Of a stretch of DNA of 17,146 nt, positions 1 through 7,409 are shown piece after piece (positions within the stretch are counted from its first letter, which is position 1; every line of letters starts with the position of its first letter). Source of the DNA: an uncultured Duganella sp. (GTDB lineage Bacteria; Pseudomonadota; Gammaproteobacteria; Burkholderiales; Burkholderiaceae); NCBI GenBank assembly GCA_946482635.1, contig CAMLSG010000109.1, positions 1 to 17,146 of the forward strand, written 5' to 3'. The notes beneath the pieces are model-generated. The model saw only the letters and a list, made by a program, of their open reading frames with translations. It had not been told where the DNA came from and did not search any database. A program made the translations under genes and the position numbers.

Positions 1-4
1 AACT

Positions 5-640
5 TCATTGTGCGGATTGCGAGAATTCAAGCTGGCGAAAGTCCTTGGACAATAGTCCTGTCGGCCTTCCTTCTACATCCGGGTAATTCCTGAACCTGAT
101 CGCCAGTCGGCCGTCCTGGACCGAGTATTCGGAAAAGCCGGTCTCTTCCTCTTCCGCCTTGTATGGGACGATCGAGCGGTAGCAGCTCTCGACTTGAACC
201 TTGCCGAGCACTTTGACTTTTGCACCAGTGATACTCAATGCATTCACAAATACTTCGGCCCCCGATCCGCACTGGCCCATGCCCTCGCCGCCGCTGCTGC
301 GAACAACGGAATTGAACAGGATCACATTTCGGGAAAGGTAGGGCTGCAATGCTAATGGCAGGAAGCGGATGTACTCTTCCATGCCAATCAATTCGGGTCC
401 AAAGTTCCTGTCAATCCGCTCGACCAGGTGCGAGTGGCCGTTGATCTCGATGCTGACCGTGCGAGCTTTCGGCCGGTAGTCAAGCGTGAGTGTTTTGCCG
501 GGTAGGCAAAGGGAAGTGCCAGGTCGCTGTGCCTTGGTGCCTGACACGCAGCCGAAGTCATTCGGTTCGGCTGCATGCGCCGAAAAGGCAGTCATCAAAG
601 CGGCGAGCAGTATTGTCTTCACATCAGCGCTTTTCAACAT
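5..640 (-). CDS. Secreted protein of unknown function, 211 aa
   Basis: I do not recognise a family. The N-terminus (MLKSADVKTILLAALMTAF, then SAHA before AEPND) looks like a Sec signal peptide, cleaved near residue 23, so the mature protein is probably periplasmic. The mature part carries four cysteines, near residues 31, 45, 124 and 153, which could form disulfides. There is a Gly/Ser-rich stretch (SSGGEGMGQCGSG) near 115-127 and acidic EEEET near 162-166. No transmembrane segment follows the signal peptide. The gene ends six bases from the window edge with a TGA at 5-7, so it is complete. The start is ATG at 638-640, with only a weak purine-rich stretch upstream. It lies on the same strand as the effector cassette, third in a row of exported proteins. 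An accessory immunity role is possible by position only; an unrelated envelope protein is equally possible. Confidence 0.7.
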   Translation of the reverse strand: MLKSADVKTILLAALMTAFSAHAAEPNDFGCVSGTKAQRPGTSLCLPGKTLTLDYRPKARTVSIEINGHSHLVERIDRNFGPELIGMEEYIRFLPLALQPYLSRNVILFNSVVRSSGGEGMGQCGSGAEVFVNALSITGAKVKVLGKVQVESCYRSIVPYKAEEEETGFSEYSVQDGRLAIRFRNYPDVEGRPTGLLSKDFRQLEFSQSAQ

Positions 641-690
641 ACACTTCTTTCCATACTGATTCGAGATCGTTCGCGGCAGAAGCGGCTAGG

Positions 691-713
691 TTGACGCCCT
701 CGCGGCGGGTCAA
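691..713. repeat. Short inverted repeat TTGAC/GTCAA upstream of the 211-aa gene
   Basis: TTGAC at 691-695 and GTCAA at 709-713 are perfect 5-base arms around 13 bases. The dyad lies in the 193-base gap between the two leftmost secreted-protein genes, about 50-75 bases upstream of the ATG at 638-640. It could be an operator or simply chance; arms of five bases are common. The rest of the gap 641-833 shows no convincing promoter, terminator or additional gene. Confidence 0.2.
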
Positions 714-833
714 TTTTCTGCCATCATGTATTCGAACGATGCTGTCTATTTGCTTCGATGGTGAACTCCAGCCTCGTCCCAGCGTTATCGGAGCCTTTCT
801 CTTGGTCCAAGGGTGAGGCCTCAGCGGGAGACA

Positions 834-1691
834 TCAATCATTCTTGATGTTGTAGTCAATTGAACCGTCGTGGCGAGGAGTCAAGTAAAGACTTATGTTC
901 GGTACTTCCTTGTAATACAGGTTGTGCCATGAGACATATTTCTCCGTGACAGGAATCTTTGAGGTATTTTGCAGGAACAAGTTGCAAGTGCCGCCGGAAG
1001 GAAGGCTGATGTTCTGGCATTCAGACGCGTCGAGGGTTAGCGGCCCGCTTCCGTCCTCGTCACTGGCCCATTTCCCTAAATTTAGCTGGCTATTGCCGCG
1101 ATTGGCCAGTTCCAGTTTGACGCGTTTATTTTCACCTTTCATAAGCTTGATGACGCTCTCCGATGTAGCCTGACGTTGAATGATTTCGGCCGACGACATG
1201 CGAAAATTCCCGGTGATCCTCGTTTCAAAGTGGTACTTAAAGCGTTCGTCAACTGGGTACTGGTCCTTTTTGTTGAAAAGCGAAAATTCGATCTCCGAGT
1301 TGAATTTCCCGGGTCCGAACTTCCTTGGATTAATTTGGAACCCCACCATATACTCGCGTGAATTAGGGCAGGTTGGGGTCACTTCCTTCAGGTCGATGCA
1401 TTGGCTTAACGAGCAACTTTCCTCGAGAATAATAGATTTAGGTTTGACGATCATCCTGAACTTTTTCGTTGAAGGAATGAAGTCTCCCCATTTGCTTTTG
1501 TCACTGAAGTCAAACTCTCCAAGCTCGATTCCTTCTACAATTCGCTCGCCGTTCGCAGCTAACAAGACGGCACTTCCGTTGTGGTCAGCGATGAACTTGC
1601 AAAGCTCATTCTTTGAAGTTTCGGCGGAAGATGCTGGGATATGCGCGAGCGCTAAGCTGGTGGCGATGACAAGAAGCGCTTTCCTCATCAT
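834..1691 (-). CDS. Secreted protein with Ig-like C-terminal region, 285 aa
   Basis: The N-terminus MMRKALLVIATSLALAHIPA followed by SSAETS is a clear signal peptide, cleaved near residue 23, so the product is exported. The C-terminal region, about residues 185-255, has the pattern of an Ig-like/ASH-type beta-sandwich: an NRGNSQLNLGKW strand pair, then a cysteine in SECQNISLP, then SGGTCNLFL. This resembles choice-of-anchor style domains, but the match is by eye. Several cysteines (near 31, 92, 97, 107, 224 and 234) suggest disulfide bonds. Two adjacent ATG codons, at 1689-1691 and 1686-1688, could both start the protein, with a weak AGAGA stretch just upstream. It is separated by 261 bases from the effector/immunity pair and by 193 bases from the next gene. 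Function is unknown. Its place next to a T6SS toxin cassette makes a second or orphan immunity protein a reasonable guess, not a call. Confidence 0.7.
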   Translation of the reverse strand: MMRKALLVIATSLALAHIPASSAETSKNELCKFIADHNGSAVLLAANGERIVEGIELGEFDFSDKSKWGDFIPSTKKFRMIVKPKSIILEESCSLSQCIDLKEVTPTCPNSREYMVGFQINPRKFGPGKFNSEIEFSLFNKKDQYPVDERFKYHFETRITGNFRMSSAEIIQRQATSESVIKLMKGENKRVKLELANRGNSQLNLGKWASDEDGSGPLTLDASECQNISLPSGGTCNLFLQNTSKIPVTEKYVSWHNLYYKEVPNISLYLTPRHDGSIDYNIKND

Positions 1692-1917
1692 TTTCTCTTA
1701 CGTAAATAGGAAGAATTCGTTGAATAAGTCATCAATTGCTCTTTTGTAAAACTCGCTTGCTGCCGCCAAGCTGGATTCTTGAATCGAGCTGTCATTCGCT
1801 GCTCGTTGACAGCCGGCACTCGTTATTGGACGGGAGCAAGGAGAATAAGCTGTAAGCCGTGGGGTGATGTGTCAGGGCTACCGTTTGAAGGACTGCACGC
1901 ATGATTGTGTCGATGGT

Positions 1918-1930
1918 TGCATTATTTGCA
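1918..1930. repeat. Small dyad TGCA-N5-TGCA after the putative immunity gene
   Basis: TGCATTATTTGCA is a short inverted repeat with 4-base arms, 22 bases past the stop codon of the putative immunity gene. No U-tract follows on the minus strand, so it is not a convincing intrinsic terminator. The remainder of the gap 1692-1952 shows no gene and no clear promoter. Confidence 0.15.
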
Positions 1931-1952
1931 TTACCCGACTCTCAGCCTTTCA

Positions 1953-2654
1953 TCACGGTTGAATTTTTATGAAATATTCTTTTTGACAATCCGATTCTGA
2001 CTGAGTGAATTCCGGGAAAAAGACCATTTTACCGTTCTCGACCCAAATTCTGTAGGACGTGTTTTTTAGATAATAATCGCACTCTTCATTGTAATCGGAT
2101 ATTTCAGTTTTGGTGTCTTTTATTAGTGCCTCGATCATATCCGCATTCAGCTTGATCAAATTATTGCTTGGAAAAATTCGCTTTTTTAGCTCCTTTTCAG
2201 GAAAGACCTCTTTAAAAAGATTAGTGGCGAAAATCCGGTCTCCCGTTTTACTTGAAAAAACTATGGGATCCCGTTCAAAATCTGGCGAGCCGCCACATAC
2301 TGTGGATCGTGAAAAAACAAAGCTAATATATTTCGTCGAACGCAGTACCTTTTCTATTTTGGAGCGGAATTCCCATGGGTGGCCTTGAGCGCCAACGCGA
2401 CATTCTTCAGAATTATTTGCGAATTCTTTTAACGCTCCAGCTAGTTGGAGGTTAATCCTTTCGATGGTTTTTTTGTTTAGCTCTTCCGCCGATTCAAGTT
2501 TTACCTGTTGAATCGTCACATCTTTACTTAGCCTAACTTGTCCTATCTTCTTAACAGTGGTGACACTGTACTTAATCGTCGCTGAATTGGCTTGTGCTTG
2601 CGTGGTGAGTAAATAGCAAAGGACAATAACGGGAAAACACAGAAAATTCCTCAT
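1953..2654 (-). CDS. Putative T6SS immunity protein, exported, RsiV/DUF3298-like
   Basis: This 233-aa protein starts with a signal peptide (MRNFLCFPVIVLCYLLTTQA, cleavage near residue 22), so it should act in the periplasm, where cell-wall toxins must be neutralised. The central part, about 105-165, follows the DUF3298/RsiV C-terminal pattern: a KYISFVFS strand, a GG.P segment (120-124), VFSSKTGDRIFATNLFKE, and then a helix with LKKRIF. The end (YRIWVENGKMVFFPEF, about 201-216) matches the family's closing strand that leads into an F.P motif. Four mature cysteines (85, 120, 192, 223) could make two disulfides. In Bacillus, RsiV binds lysozyme, which suits a partner for the GH19 effector. Its ATG overlaps the effector TGA by four bases (ATGA, 2651-2654), and an AAGGA ribosome binding site lies inside the effector 3' end. 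The fold assignment is by pattern only. Immunity is inferred from overlap, export and order. Confidence 0.7.
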   Translation of the reverse strand: MRNFLCFPVIVLCYLLTTQAQANSATIKYSVTTVKKIGQVRLSKDVTIQQVKLESAEELNKKTIERINLQLAGALKEFANNSEECRVGAQGHPWEFRSKIEKVLRSTKYISFVFSRSTVCGGSPDFERDPIVFSSKTGDRIFATNLFKEVFPEKELKKRIFPSNNLIKLNADMIEALIKDTKTEISDYNEECDYYLKNTSYRIWVENGKMVFFPEFTQSESDCQKEYFIKIQP

Positions 2655-4798
2655 AACAAAATCCTTTTCATCCGATTGGTGTGCTCTGCCCTAAGTTCAT
2701 CATCCGTGTAGCCGCCGTTAATCACGTAGGTGACCGTTCTGGAGTCATCGATATCCATTGCCACAGTCCCCCTTTTGAATACAGTAATGTACCAACAACC
2801 GGCATCAACGCCGAAGAAGCTTTTCTCAAGAATCTCCGGATTATTGATCAGAGGCGCGCGTTTGGTTCGGTCGAGGTGCCAATCTGTCTGATAGTCCTTT
2901 CCTTTCGTTAGCCATCCTTTAAAAGTCCAATATGACATGTAATTGAAACGGCCAGTCAATTGCTTGAATCCACGCCCTTTGAATTTAGGTCCATCTCCGG
3001 GGTCGATATTGCCGAGTATGCGACTTCCTTCATACTTCGCTCCCGACGCAGTTTCAAGAACCCAATTTAGACTGCGACATTCAACAGCCCCTTGACCGAA
3101 GAAGTGAGCTTGGCGAAGTCTCGAGTTTAATCCATAGCGGTAACAACATTTATTAATGTCAATTCTGTACTTCTCGCGTAATTCATTCGAGGTGCCATGA
3201 ATGATTGGCTCTTCTGGGGTTGCTTTATCAGGGTATATCTTTTTGAGTTCGCTTTGAGAGAGCCACATGCACTTTGCCAACTGTTCAATGAACCTTATTG
3301 GGTGCGCATGCCAGATGCCATTCGGGGATGGCAATCCGGCGACTTGCTCCCAGAATGAGAGACGTGCGATATGTGCTAATAGCTTAGTAAACTGATCCGG
3401 CTTTAACTTTGAAGGGCCAAAATCGTCATGCATAACCCGCTCAAATCTTTTGGCGAGATTCTGGTTACTCCATTCGGTTGGATGCTTTGCAACCAGATTC
3501 CGCAGCGTCACCGCGTTTGCGGCTAACGCATTCGAATTTCGCTCTGCACGATTCTTTTCGTACTCGTCTTGAATTGCTATTAAGTTCTCGTCATCAATAA
3601 AACCGTCTGCACTATAAGTTCCGTGCTCTTCTAATTTTTTGAATCCTGGCCAATCGGCATCGCTTAAAAATTGGATTGCCGACTTCTCTGCCCAGTAAAG
3701 AGCATTGGTATCCGGAAGATAAACCTGTACCCAACGCTTACCCTCCATCAACTCTTCGCGAAATTCTCCTGGTTTCAACCAGGGATCTAACCATGGCACT
3801 ATCGATGCCCCAGCATTTAATTTAGTTTCATTCTTTGTGGGATCCTTCCTATAGGCGGTAAGCTTGTCAGAGTTTGAAAAATACTGCGTTTTCTTAATTG
3901 TAGTATTCCTGCGCCTAGGATCAGGGACGTCGACTTCCTTCGAAGCAATTTGCTCACTGCTGACCCAGTATAATTTCCTGTCAATAGTGATTTTCCAGTA
4001 GGCGCCTGTTAAAGCTGATGTATTCAGTGGCTTAGTGGGGTCGACTGAAAGCGATTCTGTTGGCAGCAGTTCATCGTATACATTCAACTCGCTAGTTAGA
4101 ACGCAACGGCCCCATATCGTTTTGTTTTGATTTTCAAGAAACGATGCATCTTCGAAGAAGATCTCGAAATGAATGCCCGTTGATGGCGAGTCTAAGTTAT
4201 CCGGAATTACCCCAGCATAACCTAGGATATCACCTCGTTGTACTCGCTGATAGCTGCTTCCGTTCTGACATGTTCCGTCCGCAACTGGCGCTACGACTCC
4301 AATATGCGCCGGCTCCATATCAGGACGTCCATCTTTCTTCATTGGGCGCCCTGCCGCGTCTACCTTCTGTCGCTCAGGTATATTCTTTCGGAGAAAATTA
4401 ACAGCTTGTGCACCACTTTTGCTTTTAACTTGACCCCATGCTTGTAAATGCATGTAGAGAGAGAAGAATACTAATTTGCTGGTGCCGAGCGTGGTTTGCC
4501 CAAGCTCGGTTTCGTGCTTGAGCAACACAAAGCTACGGGAATAAGGAACTTTATCGAAAAAAGCGTCGATCGCATCTATCTCATCGTAACGATAGGCTAT
4601 TACTTCACCGTCTGCGACTGCGCGTATCGGTGCTGCCCGATCGGTTGGATGCAAATGCACCCCACCGTGCCAAAAGCGGTTTTTGCCCATCGGAAAAGAG
4701 CCGCTGAGAACCTCACAATTGCTATAAATCGAGTCGGGAACAACGCGTTGTTGATTTCCCTTAGTATAGGGGACACTGATGGGATACGTGATGATCAT
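2651..4798 (-). CDS. Putative T6SS cell-wall effector: M23-like domain plus GH19 lysozyme-like domain
   Basis: This is a 715-aa protein. Residues about 35-235 look like an M23/LytM endopeptidase fold: FWHGGVHL (H44, H48), RAVADGEVIAY, YMHL (H117), RGDILGYAG and STGIHFEIF (H210). The usual HxxxD is HxxxH, and the usual HLHFE lacks its first histidine, so peptidase activity is doubtful. Residues about 263-381 look like tryptophan-rich SH3-type wall-binding modules. The C-terminus, about 546-715, is GH19 chitinase/lysozyme-like: the catalytic-type glutamate E573 in GQGAVE, a second candidate E582, KYEGSRILGN, the FKGRGFKQLTGRFNY signature (about 606-620) and VINGG. The protein should cleave peptidoglycan in the periplasm of target cells. 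It has no signal peptide, as expected for T6SS delivery. The ATG at 4796-4798 lies 20 bases after the vgrG stop with no clear ribosome binding site, so translation may be coupled. The frame stays open into vgrG up to a TTG at 4928-4930. Confidence 0.87.
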   Translation of the reverse strand: MIITYPISVPYTKGNQQRVVPDSIYSNCEVLSGSFPMGKNRFWHGGVHLHPTDRAAPIRAVADGEVIAYRYDEIDAIDAFFDKVPYSRSFVLLKHETELGQTTLGTSKLVFFSLYMHLQAWGQVKSKSGAQAVNFLRKNIPERQKVDAAGRPMKKDGRPDMEPAHIGVVAPVADGTCQNGSSYQRVQRGDILGYAGVIPDNLDSPSTGIHFEIFFEDASFLENQNKTIWGRCVLTSELNVYDELLPTESLSVDPTKPLNTSALTGAYWKITIDRKLYWVSSEQIASKEVDVPDPRRRNTTIKKTQYFSNSDKLTAYRKDPTKNETKLNAGASIVPWLDPWLKPGEFREELMEGKRWVQVYLPDTNALYWAEKSAIQFLSDADWPGFKKLEEHGTYSADGFIDDENLIAIQDEYEKNRAERNSNALAANAVTLRNLVAKHPTEWSNQNLAKRFERVMHDDFGPSKLKPDQFTKLLAHIARLSFWEQVAGLPSPNGIWHAHPIRFIEQLAKCMWLSQSELKKIYPDKATPEEPIIHGTSNELREKYRIDINKCCYRYGLNSRLRQAHFFGQGAVECRSLNWVLETASGAKYEGSRILGNIDPGDGPKFKGRGFKQLTGRFNYMSYWTFKGWLTKGKDYQTDWHLDRTKRAPLINNPEILEKSFFGVDAGCWYITVFKRGTVAMDIDDSRTVTYVINGGYTDDELRAEHTNRMKRILL

Positions 4799-4817
4799 CG
4801 AATTGCAGTAAGTCGAG

Positions 4818-7409
4818 TTAAGCCGAGAAAATAAAGGAGCCTTCGGGATCGTGCCCACCGGTTGGTTCCATTTGAAGGAGACTTTCCGGGAGCTTGATGA
4901 GTTGCGCGGCATCACGATTGCCCGCGTCAAATTTGTGCTGACCAGCTTTTACAGCGAACTTGCCCGGGCAGGCAAAGGTGATATTGCCGCCTTCCAGCAC
5001 AATGGACGACTGGCCTGCATGTAGCACGATCTTCTTGTTGGCCTTGATCTCGATGCCGTCGTTGACCGACAGGACCACGACCTCTTTGTCTGCGAGAATT
5101 TCCAGCTCGCCGGTGTTGGCTTGCAGCGAAACGTCGCCATTGCCGGCGATGGCCTTGATGCCGCCTTCGCGCGTGAACAGGGTGGCGGCGTTGGCGGCAA
5201 CGCTGGAATAGGTCTGGCCGGCCGTCAGGTGCAGGTCGGAGCCGCTGGTCCAGTGCAGTTGTTCGCCGGCGAACAGCAGGGTGGAGGCGGGCGTGGCGAA
5301 GTTGATGCTGTCCACGCTGTCGATCACGGCGACGGCGCCGCCGAAGCGCTCCACTGGCTTGGCGGAATCGAGGTCGCGGGCGCCGTCTTGTGCGCGCTGG
5401 GCGGCGTGGCCGTTGACAGCGCCGCTGTATTTACCGTCCTGTTTCGGGTCGAGCTGCTTGAGCATGTCCTTCTGCGCCTTGATGGCGTCGGCGCTGTACA
5501 GGGCGTGCTGCTGGACGGCAGGCTTGGCCAGGCTTTCGGCCAGCTTCTGGCTGGAGCGCAGGCGTTCGATTGCGTCGTCGGCTTCGAGTTGGGTCGAGCT
5601 GATGCCACTGCCTTGCGCGCCGCGGCGGCTGGTGGTCAATAGCAAGCCTTCGCCCGAGCGCAGCACGGCCCAGGCGTCGGTGCGCAATTCGAAGCCGGTG
5701 CCGCGGTGCGCGCCGCGCGTGGCGGAATCGGGCGCCTGGTGCACGATGTGGCCGAGATTCAGCTGGCTGGCGGCGGTGCTGCTGGCAAGGCGCATGCGCA
5801 GTTGCTGGCTGGTGTCGTCCAGTACCCATTGGTTATAGCCGCTGCCATCGAGGGCGTGGCTGTGGATGCCGGAAATCACACCGGCGTGGTTGGCGCTGGA
5901 GTCGACGCCGGCCGAGAAGGGCGGGCGGTCGCTGCCGGTATAAAGCTGGGCCACCACGATAGGGCGGTCGATATCGCCTTCGATAAAGTCGACCAGCACT
6001 TCGGTGCCGATGCGCGGCGTGAACTGCGTGCCGAAGTTCGGGCCGGCCAGGGCTTCGGAGACGCGCACCCAGGTGCCGGAGCTGTCGTCGCCGGGCGCAT
6101 TGCCTTCCGTGTCCGTGTTGTGATTGGCTCCGCCCGGATTGGCGCCCGCGCCGCGTTGCCAAGGGAACTGGATGCGGATCTGCTGGCCGCGTTGCGTTGT
6201 GTTGGCTGCATTCGGCAGGCCGACCACCAATGCCGTTTGCGCTCCGAGTGCGGCGCCTTGCAGGCGCTTGGCCGTAGCGGATGGTACCAGCGGTACGGCG
6301 GAGCGCACGCAGGCGAAGCGGTTGCGGTAAGTGCCGGGAGCCACGCCAGGGCCGGCTTTCAGCGATGGCGTGAAATTGTTGCGGGCTTCGTGCTCGACCC
6401 ACAGCGTGGTGAATTCGTCGCCGTCGAAGCGTTCATGGCCGGTCAGCGCGAAGTTGCTGCCTGCTGCCAGGCGGCGTGCCGATCCTTCGCCGGTAAATTT
6501 TTTGTTCGCCAGTTCGGCAGCCTGCAGCATCAGCAGGCTGTGGCTGTCGGCCTCTCCGCTGGCGGTGTAGCTGCGTTCCTCACTGCCGTCGTAAATGGAC
6601 ATCGATGGCAGTTCGCCGGCATCGAGATTGCTGGTTTGCTCGGCGGCTGGCGCCGACACCTGTGCCGGGTCCCAGCTTGCGATGCTGATGGCGTTGGGGG
6701 CGATGGCGCGGCGCGCGGCGAACTGGTCGATCGAATCGTCGCGCTCCGTGGCGCGCACGCCGTGGAAGCGCAAGGCTTGCACGGCAGGGCGCGCGGCCTG
6801 GCTGTCGAATACCACGACGCGGTGGCGCGACTGGCCGTCCTGCGTAGCCTGCTCGTCCTGGTCATGTTCGAAGCGCCAGTTCAGGCCTTCGGAGGCCAGG
6901 ATGCGGCACAGGAAATCGAAATCGCTTTCGCGGTATTGCGTGGTGGTGGCGCGCGGCGCCAGCGCCTGCGTGACATCGAAATCGAGCCTTAGCTGCGTGT
7001 AGTCGGCCAGCAGTTCCTGCACAATGTCGCGTACCGACTTGTCCTGGAAGATGTAGTTGTCGCGGCGCAGGCGCAGCAGGGCCAGCGCCGGTTCCAGGCG
7101 CAGGCGGTAGCGTGCCACGCCGCCGTCGGCGCCGAGCCAGCTCGCTTGCGTGCACAGGCCGTGCCATGAACGGCGGCTGCCATCCGGCTGCAACAGGCGG
7201 ACGGTGAGTTCTTCGCCGATGAACTGGCCGAGGTCAAGGCTGGTGGATGTGCTGAGCGCGTCGACGTCGAAGCAGAACAGTTCATTCACGCCTTCGCGGC
7301 CGACAAAGCGTTCCGCCATCAGGCTTTCCGGCAAGCCGGATTCCTGGGCGCTGGAGAGCGTCAACAGGCGGCCGTGTTGGGCCAGGCCTGTCCCGAACAG
7401 CGACCGCAT
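4818..7409 (-). CDS. vgrG: VgrG (TssI) spike protein with DUF2345 C-terminal domain
   Basis: VgrG trimers cap the Hcp tube and carry effectors. The 863-aa protein has the gp27-like N-terminal part (about 10-375, with FVGREGVNELFCFDVDA and the IFQDKSVRDIVQELL and YRESDFDFLCRIL segments). An OB-fold gp5-like region follows, about 385-500 (GTWVRVSEALAGPNFG, IGTEVLVDFIEGDIDRPIV), with a spacer to about 660. The C-terminal DUF2345 beta-helix spans about 690-830 (GEQLHWTSGSDLHLTAGQTY, then repeating I/V/L strands). A tail of about 30 residues after the helix is the natural place for effector contact. Two starts are possible: ATG at 7407-7409, which shares one base with the tssL stop (TGATG), or GTG three bases earlier. 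I chose ATG. The gene sits between tssL and the effector, so VgrG and cargo are probably made together. No PAAR domain or chaperone-adaptor gene is nearby. Confidence 0.96.
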   Translation of the reverse strand: MRSLFGTGLAQHGRLLTLSSAQESGLPESLMAERFVGREGVNELFCFDVDALSTSTSLDLGQFIGEELTVRLLQPDGSRRSWHGLCTQASWLGADGGVARYRLRLEPALALLRLRRDNYIFQDKSVRDIVQELLADYTQLRLDFDVTQALAPRATTTQYRESDFDFLCRILASEGLNWRFEHDQDEQATQDGQSRHRVVVFDSQAARPAVQALRFHGVRATERDDSIDQFAARRAIAPNAISIASWDPAQVSAPAAEQTSNLDAGELPSMSIYDGSEERSYTASGEADSHSLLMLQAAELANKKFTGEGSARRLAAGSNFALTGHERFDGDEFTTLWVEHEARNNFTPSLKAGPGVAPGTYRNRFACVRSAVPLVPSATAKRLQGAALGAQTALVVGLPNAANTTQRGQQIRIQFPWQRGAGANPGGANHNTDTEGNAPGDDSSGTWVRVSEALAGPNFGTQFTPRIGTEVLVDFIEGDIDRPIVVAQLYTGSDRPPFSAGVDSSANHAGVISGIHSHALDGSGYNQWVLDDTSQQLRMRLASSTAASQLNLGHIVHQAPDSATRGAHRGTGFELRTDAWAVLRSGEGLLLTTSRRGAQGSGISSTQLEADDAIERLRSSQKLAESLAKPAVQQHALYSADAIKAQKDMLKQLDPKQDGKYSGAVNGHAAQRAQDGARDLDSAKPVERFGGAVAVIDSVDSINFATPASTLLFAGEQLHWTSGSDLHLTAGQTYSSVAANAATLFTREGGIKAIAGNGDVSLQANTGELEILADKEVVVLSVNDGIEIKANKKIVLHAGQSSIVLEGGNITFACPGKFAVKAGQHKFDAGNRDAAQLIKLPESLLQMEPTGGHDPEGSFIFSA

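Larger units (their letters stand above)
1953..4798 (-). other. AT-rich effector-immunity cassette behind vgrG
   Basis: The effector and its overlapping downstream gene form a two-gene unit with much lower GC than the T6SS genes around it. Window 2161-2220 has 19 G or C of 60, while 5281-5340 in vgrG has 42 of 60. The change happens within roughly the last 100 bases of vgrG. The pattern suits a cargo module exchanged behind a conserved vgrG. No insertion sequence, integrase or flanking direct repeat was seen. Confidence 0.55.

Noticed and set aside
1900..1952. Intrinsic terminator after the putative immunity gene
   Set aside because: Only a 4-base dyad is present (1918-1930), with no U-tract on the transcribed strand.
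4799..4930. TTG start at 4928-4930 giving a 759-aa effector
   Set aside because: The extra 44 residues lie inside conserved vgrG in another frame. The ATG at 4798 gives a natural N-terminus immediately after the vgrG stop.
5706..6992. Open frame of about 428 codons on the plus strand inside vgrG
   Set aside because: It is antisense to conserved VgrG sequence, is rich in Gly/Ala/Val/Arg, and shows no family similarity.
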